From positions 91,323,601-91,387,600 of the forward strand of contig CM057472.1 in the NCBI GenBank assembly GCA_030035585.1: 64,000 nt of DNA. The letters run 5' to 3'. Origin of the DNA: Dugong dugon (taxonomy: Eukaryota; Chordata; Mammalia; Sirenia; Dugongidae). Both the position numbers and the translations under genes were made by a program. The notes under the pieces were generated by a model. The model saw only the letters and a list, made by a program, of their open reading frames with translations, did no database searches and was not told the origin of the DNA. Position 1 is the stretch's first letter. Each line of letters opens with the position of its first letter. Shown here piece by piece: positions 56,133 through 64,000 of the stretch.

Positions 56133-59100
56133 ATGACAAGAAACTCACATCTACCAATAATAACACTGAATGTAAATGGACTCAATGCACCCATAAAGAG
56201 ACAGAGAGTGACGGAATGGATAAGAAAACAGGATCCATCAATATGCTGTCTACAAGAGACACACCTTAGAAACAAAGATGTGAATTTATTAAAAGTCAAA
56301 GGTTGGAAAAAAATATATCAAGCTAACAACTACCAAAACAGAGCAGGAGTGGCAATTCTAATCTCAGATAAAATAGACTTTAAAACAAAATCTACCATAA
56401 AAGACAAAGAAGGACACTATATAATGATTAAGGGGACGATCCACCATGAAGACATAACCATAATAAACATCTACACACCCAATGACAGGGCTCCAAAATA
56501 CATAAAACAAACTCTAACAACACTGAAAAGAGAAATTGATAGTTCCACAATAAAAGGTAGGAGACTTCAACACACCACTCTCAGTAAAGGACAGAACAAC
56601 TAAAAAGAAACTCTGCAAAGATACAGAAGACCTAAAGGGCACAATCAGCCAACTTGACCTCATAGACATACATAGAACACTCCATCCAACCACTGCAAAG
56701 TACACATTCTTTTCCAATGCACATGGAACATTCTCCAGAATAGACCACATCTTAGGCCACAGAGCAATTCTCAAAAAGATCCAAAAGGTTGTAATTCAAA
56801 GTATCTTCTCTGACCACAATGCCATCTAGGTAGAAATTAACAACAGAAAGAGCAAGGAAAAAAATCAGTTACATGCAAACTGAATAAAACCCTGCTTACA
56901 CATCAATGGGTAATAGAAGAAATCAGAGATGGAATTAAAAAATTGCTGGAATCAAACGAGAATGAAAACACATCATACCAAAACCTTGGGGACACAGCAA
57001 AAGCAGTCCTCAGAGGACAATTTATAGCAATAGATGCACATATCAAAAAAGAGGAAAGGAACAAAAGCAAAACATTAACTACAGACCTCAAACAAATAGA
57101 AAGAGAACAGCAAAAAAAGCCCATAACCACCGGAAGAAAGGAAATAGTAAAGATCAGAGCAGAAATCAATGAAATAGAGAACAGAAAAATAATAGAAAGA
57201 ATCACCAAAACCAAAAGTTGTTTATTTGAAAGAATCAACAAAATCGACAATCCACTGACCAGAGTGACAAAAGAAAAACAGGAGAGACGCAAATAACCCA
57301 AATAAGAAATGAAATGGGGGACATTACAACAGACCCAACTGAAATAAAAAGGATCATAACAGAATATTATGAAAAACTATACTCCAACAAATTTGAAAAC
57401 CTAGAGGAAACGGATAAATTTCTAGAAACAGACGGCCTACCTAAACTACAACAAAATGATGTTGAAAATCTGAACAGACCCATAACAAGAGAAGAGATTG
57501 AAAGGGTGATAAAAAAACTCCCAACCAAAAAAGCCCTGGCCCAGATGGCTTGACTGGAGAAAGATTCAGCAAAGTAGTAGGTTACAAGATAAACATACAA
57601 AAATCAGTTGGATTCCTATGCACCAATAAGGAGAATCATGAAAAGGAAATCAGGAAAACAATACCATTTTCAATAGCCCCTAAAAAGATAAAATATTTAG
57701 GAATAAATCTGACCATGGATGTAAAAGACCTATACAAAGAAAACTACAAAACGCTACTGCATGAAACCCAAAGGGATCTCCATAAATGGAAAAACATACC
57801 ATGCTCATGGATAGGCAGACTCAACATTGTGAAAATGTCAATTCTACCCAAAGCAATTTACAAATACAACGCAATCCCGATCCAAATACTAACAACATTC
57901 TTCAAAGAGATGGAAAAACTAATCATTAACTTCATACAGAACGGGAAGAAGCCCCAAATAAGTAAAGTACTACTGAAGAAGAAGAATAAAGTTGGAGGAC
58001 TCACACTACCTGACTTCAGAACCTACTATACAGCTACAGTAGTCAAAACAGCCTGGTACTGGTACAATGACAGATACATTGACCAATGGAACAGAATTGA
58101 GAACCCGGATGAAAATCCATCCACCTATGTTCACCTGATCTTCGACAAGGACCCAAAGTCCATCACATGGAGAAAAGACAGTCTTTTTAACAAATGGTGC
58201 TGGCAAAACTGGGTATCCATATGCAAAAAAATGAAACAGGACCCATACCTCACGCCGTATACAAAAACTACTTCAAAATGGATCAAAGACCTGAATATAA
58301 AGCCTAAAACTATAAAGTTCATAGAAGAAAAAATAGGACCAACACTTCAGGCCTTAATACATGGCATTAACAGGATACAAACCATAACCATCAACACACA
58401 AACCCCAATAGATAAGCTAGATAACTGGGATCTTTTAAAAATCAAACACCTATGCTCTTCAAAAGACTTCACCAAAAGAGTCAAAAGAGAACCTACAGAC
58501 TGGGAAAATACTTTTGGACATTACAAGTCAGACAAAGGTCTAATCTCCATTACCTACAAGAAAATCCAACAACTCTACAACAAAAAGACAAATAATCCTA
58601 TTAAAAAATGGGCAAAGTTAATGAACAGACACTTCACCAAATGGCCAAGAGACACATGAGGAAATGCTCGTGATCACCAGACATTAGAGAAATGCAAATT
58701 AAAACCACAATGAGATACCATCTCACCCCAGCATTACTGGCACAAATCAAAAACACTGGAAATAACAAACGTTGGAGGGGCTGCGGGGAGATCGGAACTC
58801 CTATGCACTGCTGGTGGGAATGCAAAATGATACAACCATTCTGCAAAATGATATGCTGCTTCCTCAGAAAGCTAGAAATAGACATACCATTTGATCCAGC
58901 AATCCCACTCCTAGGAATATATCCTAAAGAAATAACAGTTGTCACTCGAATAGACATATGCACACCTATTTTCGTGACAGCATTGTTCGCAATAGCAAAA
59001 TGATGGAAACAACCTAGATGCCCATCAACAAATGAATGGATAAACTATGGTACATACACACAATGGAGTACTATGCAATAAGAAAGAACAATGAATCTGT

Positions 59101-59197
59101 GAAGCATCTCATAACATGGATGAAACTGGAGGACATTATGCTGAGTGAAATAAGTCAATCACAAAAGGACAAATATTGTATGAGACCTCTATTGTAA
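56133..59197 (+). pseudogene. L1 ORF2 remnant lacking the reverse transcriptase core
   Basis: ORF2p carries an APE-type endonuclease, a reverse transcriptase and a Cys-rich end. The start is the ATG at 56133. The endonuclease begins LPIITLNVNGLN (Asn kept) and has CCLQETHL (catalytic Glu kept). It frameshifts near 56558, where GDFNT lies, and SDHNAI is seen near 56811 before a stop. 57314-57535 is the pre-finger region. At about 57534 a one-base loss precedes GPDGLTGE, which joins directly to [11 protein letters not shown] at about 57562. Compared with L1 ORF2 of other mammals, about 285 codons are missing, including the FADD motif. The rest (57563-58659, 58692-59197, with [15 protein letters not shown]) reaches the normal stop at 59195, with one frameshift near 58655 and a TGA at 59001. 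Confidence 0.9.
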
Positions 59198-60363
59198 AAA
59201 CCCACGAAAAAGTTCACACACAAAAAGTAACAATCTTTGTTGGTTACCAGGGATGGGAGGGGTGGCGGGGAAATACTAAATAGGCAATAGATAAGTGGTA
59301 TCTTGGGTGAAGGGTGAGACAGTACACAATACAGGGGAAACTAGCACAACTTGTACAAGGAAAGTCATGGAAGCTCGATAGACACATCCAAACTCCCTGA
59401 GGGACTGAATTGCTGGGCAGAGGGCTGTGGGGACCATGGTCTCAGGGTACATCTAGCTCAACTGGCATTACACTACTTATAAAGACAATGCTCTACATTC
59501 TACCTTGGTGAGTGTCTGGGGTCTTAAAAGCCTGTGAGCGGCCATCTGTGATACTCCACTGGTCTCATTCCTTCGGGAGCAAGGGAGAAGGAAGAGAACA
59601 GGATACAAGGAAAAGATTAGTCTGAAGGACTAATTGTCCACAGCTACCAAGGCCTCCACCAGACTGAGTCCAGTACAGCTAGATGGTGCCCGGCTACCAC
59701 CACTGACTGCTCTGACCAGGATCACAACAGAGGGTTCTGAACAGAGCTGGAGAAGGATGTAGAGCGTAATTCTAACTCACCAAAGAAAAGACCAGATTTG
59801 CTGGTCTAAAGGAGACTGAAGAAACCCCGAGAGTACCCCCCAGACATCCTTTTAGCTCAGTGGTGAAGTTTCCTCTGAGGTTCACTGTGCAGCCTGGGAG
59901 TGGACAGCCCCGTAAAACCAAATGAGACTAACGAGGTACAGGAGTCCAGTGACAAGGGCCAGAAGGCAGAAGGGGACAAGGAAGCTGGTGATAGGGAACC
60001 CAAGTTTCAGTAAGGATATTGTTGATGTGTTGTGAGATTGTTAACTGTTGTCATAGGGCAACATTTGTAGTAACTGTTAAATGAGAAACTATTTTGTTCT
60101 GTAAGCCTTCATCTTAAGTGAGAATAACAGCGCAATTGGAAGAGTGTAGTGAATGTCACTGAACTGTGCATGTAGAAATTTTTGAAATGGTGTATCTTTG
60201 GCTATGAGTATTTTCACCAAGAAAAAGGGTTGAGAAGTTAGAGGGTTGATATGTTGTGGGGTTGTTAACCAATGTCATAAAACAACGTGTGTGCTACTGT
60301 TTCATGGGAAACTGTTCTGTAAACCTTCACCTGAAGTACAATAAATTAATTAATTAACTAGAA
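59198..60363 (+). other. L1 3' UTR with an internal duplicated segment
   Basis: Non-coding. 60012-60115 and 60243-60338 are related copies of one segment (ttgatgtgttgtgagattgttaac and ttgatatgttgtggggttgttaac, then gtaaacc/gtaagccttcac/tc). The same pair occurs in the antisense L1 at 35005-35100 and 35222-35320, so it is a family trait. A polyadenylation signal lies at 60340-60345. Confidence 0.82.
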
Positions 60364-60381
60364 AAGAAAATTATAATTTCT
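60364..60381. repeat. Target site duplication, right copy
   Basis: Identical 18 bases to 52623-52640. Confidence 0.95.
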
Positions 60382-60911
60382 AAAATAGCTTCTCCTCTTA
60401 AAATTGTTATTTTATTTTTCCCAACTGGGTAACCACTGAATATTGTAATGTCTAAATCAGTTACTGCTTAAATTTTTCTCTTCATCTTTAAGTATTTTTA
60501 AAATATTTTAATATCTAGGTGTCTACATTTGAAAGTTGTTGACTAGGGAATCAAAACATAATTATCATCCATCCTCGGGTTCAGCAATCATCCCCACTTC
60601 TGCTCTGTATGTTTAGGAATTGTACAGGAGCATCCAAATTATAGCATTTAAGTTACTTCTCTACTTTGCGGAATGGGAGCAAGTTCAAAGCTCTTCATTT
60701 CTCTTCCATTCATACAAAGGGAGTTTCACATTTGTTTAACCATTATGTAGGCCATAGAATTATTTTAACATTCTTCATTTCTCCTAGAAGAAGTAGAAAA
60801 TGGAGAATAATTATACCAAAGTCCACAAAAGACAGTTGACGGAAACTGTGGACAGTTGATGGCCTCTGTAAGTATGTCAGGCTCATTTCTTACCACACCT
60901 TAATCCCTAAT
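60382..60911. other. Unassigned AT-rich sequence
   Basis: No gene or named repeat is recognised. Confidence 0.4.
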
Positions 60912-61373
60912 TGTCCTAGGCTGGGTTCTCTACAGGAGCAAAAGCAGCAAAATGTATATATAAATATATAGAGGGAGATTTATTTCAAGAATTGGCTCAC
61001 GCAGTTGTGGAGGCTGTCAAGTCCCATATCCGTGGGTCAGGCAGGAAACTGGAGGCTGCTCTTAACTCACGTGATAGCAGGAGCTGATTGACCCCAAGTC
61101 TGGAGGTCAGGCAGCAGGCTGCTTGCTCAAGTCCCACCAACAGAGGTCATAGTATAATGAGGCAAATGCAGGATCCAAAGCAGAACTGAGAGAGCTCGAG
61201 CTTTGCCAGAATTTCCATATATATTGGATGCCGGCCATACCCCCAAGGAAACTTCCCTTTCAACTGATTGGCTGCTCACATCAGATCACAAAATGGAGGA
61301 TGATTACGTAATATCTGCCAAACCACTGAGAATCATGGCCTAGCAAAGTTGACACATAACCCTAACAATCACA
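60912..61373 (-). mobile_element. LTR-type repeat, family uncertain, copy 2
   Basis: Starts tgtcctaggctgggttctc and ends ccctaacaatcaca, so it has LTR-style TG..CA ends. It aligns with 41181-41720. No coding region. A 5-bp flanking duplication is not convincing (ctaat and tcaat). Confidence 0.65.
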
Positions 61374-62044
61374 TCAATATTCAGAATAGTTAGCATTAGA
61401 ATAGCCTTGGGGGAGATAAGGTCTGTACTAGGGATTTTTCTCTTATTTTAGATGACTTTGGCCAAGAACAGCAAGCTTAACTTTGAGCTTAGGTAGCAGC
61501 AAATGCTAAATTATCCCTATGTCTTCTTCTGGTTTCAATGACATTTTATGAAAGTACTAAAAAGGGCAGCTAGGAATTCCTGCACATTTCCACAGGTATG
61601 AAAAGTGGCCAAGTTTCTTTGATTTGCACCATTTCCACACATTTCTAAGATGAACCTAAGAGCCAAGATTTCAGCCCAAACACTCCCACAGTACTCACTG
61701 GTAGAAAGGAGTCCCATTGTCTCACACACAGACAGCCTTATGTATAAAAAGAGAACAGCTACTTATTTACTACCATTTGACAGAGCACAGGAAGATCTTC
61801 TAGAAAACTCCAGCTTAAATGCTTGTCAATCCACCATAGTATTCATTGGGTCATATATACAAGCTAAACTTCAATGTGTTTTTTGCTTTTTCTTAATTTC
61901 ACATCTAATAGGAATCTTACTGATTATGATTTAAAATTATCTTTACAATTAATCTGCTTCTATGCTCTCACTGTTTTATTCTATGCACTCAAAATCTCTG
62001 GTATGGATTATTTTTACTAACTTCCTAATTCATCTTTTCATGCT
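61374..62044. other. Unassigned sequence
   Basis: No gene or named repeat is recognised. The 94-codon frame at 61650-61934 has no supporting features. Confidence 0.35.
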
Positions 62045-62215
62045 AATAGCAATAGTTCTTAGCACTCACTATCTGCCAGAGGCTTTGTGCTAAATTATTT
62101 AATTCTCAAAGCAACTCTACACGTGGGCAATATTTTTGTCCTCATTTACTACTGAGGAAACTGGAAAGGACACACAGCTGATTAAGTGATGACGTGGGAT
62201 ATGAATCAGTCTCTT
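62045..62215 (+). mobile_element. MIR SINE
   Basis: The series agcactcactatctgccagaggctttgtgctaa, ttaattctcaaagcaactctac, tcatttactactgaggaaactgg, cacacagctgattaagtg follows MIR order. Confidence 0.85.
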
Positions 62216-63334
62216 CCCCACCCCAGTTCATCTTCACCAAGAGTCACAAATTCAGAAGTCTTTAAGGGACAGCAGGTAACAAAGTGTCTGATGCAAGTAG
62301 TTCTTAAATTGTTTTTGTTGTGCTCAAGCATAATTACTGCCTAGTTACATTGCCTTTACCATGCGGCATTGAGCAAATACACGGGCCTAAATAAGATATA
62401 AGGGCCACTAGTTATCAATCCCATTGTTTTTCTCTCTATGCAATAATGAGCATAATATTAGTAAGACAAATGTGGCCAGGCATCCCTTCTGAAAGCCTTA
62501 TTAGGCTCGACACTATATTTATGATTAATTTCATAGGCAGTTGTTCTGACAAAAAACTTTCACAATCTTAAATTATCTCACAAAACAACCTGTAATCCAA
62601 CGGTAATGAGAACCTTAAAGTTGAATCTGAAATGAAACTTCATATAACTAAAAATGTGAGAAACAGCATGATCCTTATTTTGTGCTCTATTTTCTCATCA
62701 GTTGGCTGAGCAGAATGACATATTTTTATCTCATAGAGTTAGAAAAAATAGCTGACCATTTGTACATGGCTTAAAAGAATCCTGCTGTCAAATGTAGCCA
62801 CTTCTCTAATGCAAATCACAGTATATGGCATACATTAGAAAGTCAATTATTTCTAAAAAAAATTGGAGCCCTGATCATATTAAGACACGCCAACTTATCG
62901 AAAAGTAATGTACTGATCACAGATAGATATTGAAACACATTTTGTAACAATATATCTTTGCTATAATGTTCAACCAATATTTGTTATGGTGTTGTGTTTC
63001 ATTCTTTCCTGCGTTCCTGTCCCTCCCCTCCTCCAGCCCCTATTCAGTAAGAGAATGGAGAAACATGGGGATGATAGGGTGAAAAAAAGAAGGGAAAAAT
63101 ATAAAATAATATGCTATTTTCTTTTGCTCTCTTAGGAGAATCTCAAGGGTTGGAGAGTAGAGAGATAAAGGAGGTAGAACAGAGAAAACCTAGAATATCG
63201 AATTATGTCTGCCATTTCCCATGAAATATCCTTTGTCTACCCGTTTGTTTCAACTGCTATCTATATTATCCATAATACTCATTGTAATAGGTATGAATCT
63301 CTCAGCACACAAAATCAGGAAGTAGAAGATAGAC
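62216..63334. other. Unassigned, repeat-poor stretch
   Basis: About 1.1 kb without recognisable repeats or coding frames. 62330-62620 has even composition and is a candidate for unique non-coding sequence. Confidence 0.35.
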
Positions 63335-63371
63335 AGACAGACAGACAGATAGATTATATATATATATACAT
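63335..63371. repeat. (GACA)n then (TA)n microsatellite
   Basis: The run gacagacagacagacagatagat followed by tatatatatatac, just ahead of an AfroSINE head. Confidence 0.9.
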
Positions 63372-63560
63372 ATCTGGTTAAAGTGCTTGGTTGCTAACCA
63401 AAAGGTTGGTGGTTTGAACCCAACAGCGACACTGGGGGAGAAAGATGTGGCAGTCTATGTACGTAAAGATTGGCAGGCTTAGAAACCTTATGGGGCAGTT
63501 GTACTCTGTTCTGTAGGGTCGCTATGAGTCGGAGTTGACTCAGCAGCAGTGGGTTTCATT
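63372..63560 (+). mobile_element. AfroSINE, long subtype, sense
   Basis: The text tggttaaagtgcttggttgctaaccaaaaggttggtggtttgaaccc, the insert ggagaaagatgtggcagtctatgtacgtaaagatt, and the tail gtagggtcgctatgagtcggagttgactcagcagc. Confidence 0.95.
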
Positions 63561-64000
63561 TTAGGATCAATATATTTATTTTTCTATAAGTCAATCTAAT
63601 TTATATTTCCTGTTCCATTTTGCTGGGATTGTAAAATAAATCTCAGTAATTTTCTTTTTTTTTGGATTGTCTTTCTTGATTTTCCTTGGGTGTGTCTGAA
63701 TTCTATGAAATTTATATTATGCTGGGCATCAGAGGGGAGTACATGTGATCTTCAATATCATAATCCCGTGGAGGTCATGGGTGAAATATTTATCGTCCCC
63801 TTCTGCGTACTCTGTCTATATCCTGTGCTATCTTTATGACTTACTTGCCACTCTTGCTGTTACAATTTTGCCTTAGCTTTGGGGAACCTCTAGATATGGG
63901 AATATATGTGACATTGTCTAAGGTGCTTCGGAACATAGAAATACCATATAGAGACGTCTTCACTGTTGTTTTATCTGTTCCCCAGATAAAACAACCCACT
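63561..64000. other. Unassigned T-rich end of window
   Basis: No gene or named repeat is recognised. It could be an old antisense LINE. Confidence 0.35.

Larger units (their letters stand above)
52641..60363 (+). mobile_element. L1 LINE, 7.7 kb, with RTE-containing leader and internal deletion
   Basis: Non-LTR retrotransposon bounded by a perfect 18-bp direct repeat. In order it contains a chimeric leader (52641-52761), a 5' UTR of about 1.9 kb with a GC-rich half (52950-53800) and a pyrimidine-rich half (53820-54260), broken ORF1 (54638-55745), broken ORF2 (56133-59197) lacking the polymerase core, and a 3' UTR with an AATAAA at 60340-60345 but no long A-tail. Both ends are retained, so it entered as a full-length transcript. 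It is related to the antisense L1 pieces at 34988-37778 and 39866-41029. Confidence 0.95.

Noticed and set aside
57550-58659. Long open frame of 369 codons that could be a gene
   Set aside because: It is the L1 ORF2 region after the polymerase domain, matching the antisense L1 at 36758-37291, and it begins with a TTG at a deletion junction.
60906-61378. 5-bp duplication around the LTR at 60912
   Set aside because: ctaat and tcaat match at only three of five bases.

Overview
The window looks like mammalian intergenic or intronic DNA, and I found no host protein-coding gene, no exon and no functional RNA gene in it. The lineage marker is an abundant BovB-like RTE LINE together with a tRNA-derived SINE whose 3' tail matches the RTE 3' end (AfroSINE type). 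From memory of these families, that combination points to an afrotherian, most likely a paenungulate such as elephant. This is inference, because no database search was run. Nearly every long open frame is a piece of RTE, L1 or a low-complexity tract.

Layout: 1-2811 is a long RTE copy (+). 2812-7689 is mostly unassigned, with a MER5A-type DNA transposon and one AfroSINE. 8400-12020 is a second long RTE copy carrying a solo LTR with a clear 5-bp duplication. 12040-30460 is old ground: MIR, L2, old L1, a Tigger remnant, hAT and MaLR-like pieces, scattered AfroSINEs and one antisense RTE fragment. 30467-34482 is a cluster of RTE pieces, including an internally deleted one, an RTE inserted in an LTR, and an RTE inserted in an old antisense L1. 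34988-37778 is a younger antisense L1 inserted in the same old L1, with its 5' UTR fused directly to the end of ORF2. 38570-38868 is an antisense tRNA-Gly-derived SINE. 39866-41161 is an antisense L1 5' region with an RTE-derived leader. 41899-44992 holds a deleted RTE followed directly by a third long RTE copy. 45200-48590 holds L2 with nested insertions, RTE fragments and an AfroSINE cluster. 52641-60363 is a 7.7-kb sense L1 flanked by a perfect 18-bp target duplication. 60382-64000 is mostly unassigned, with one LTR, a MIR and an AfroSINE.

The most unusual signal is a piece of RTE coding sequence joined, in sense, to the 5' end of L1 at the same base junction in two L1 copies about 11.6 kb apart and in opposite orientation (41034-41161 and 52671-52757). 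The two copies differ in what lies further upstream, so a simple local duplication does not explain them easily. This may be an L1 subfamily that replicated with a captured RTE leader. Second is a tRNA-Gly SINE whose body resembles the RTE 5' region rather than its 3' tail. Third is reciprocal nesting of RTE and LTR elements, which shows that both were active over overlapping periods.

None of the elements seen here looks able to move on its own. The long RTE copies have lost catalytic residues, and the 52-60 kb L1 lacks the reverse transcriptase core.
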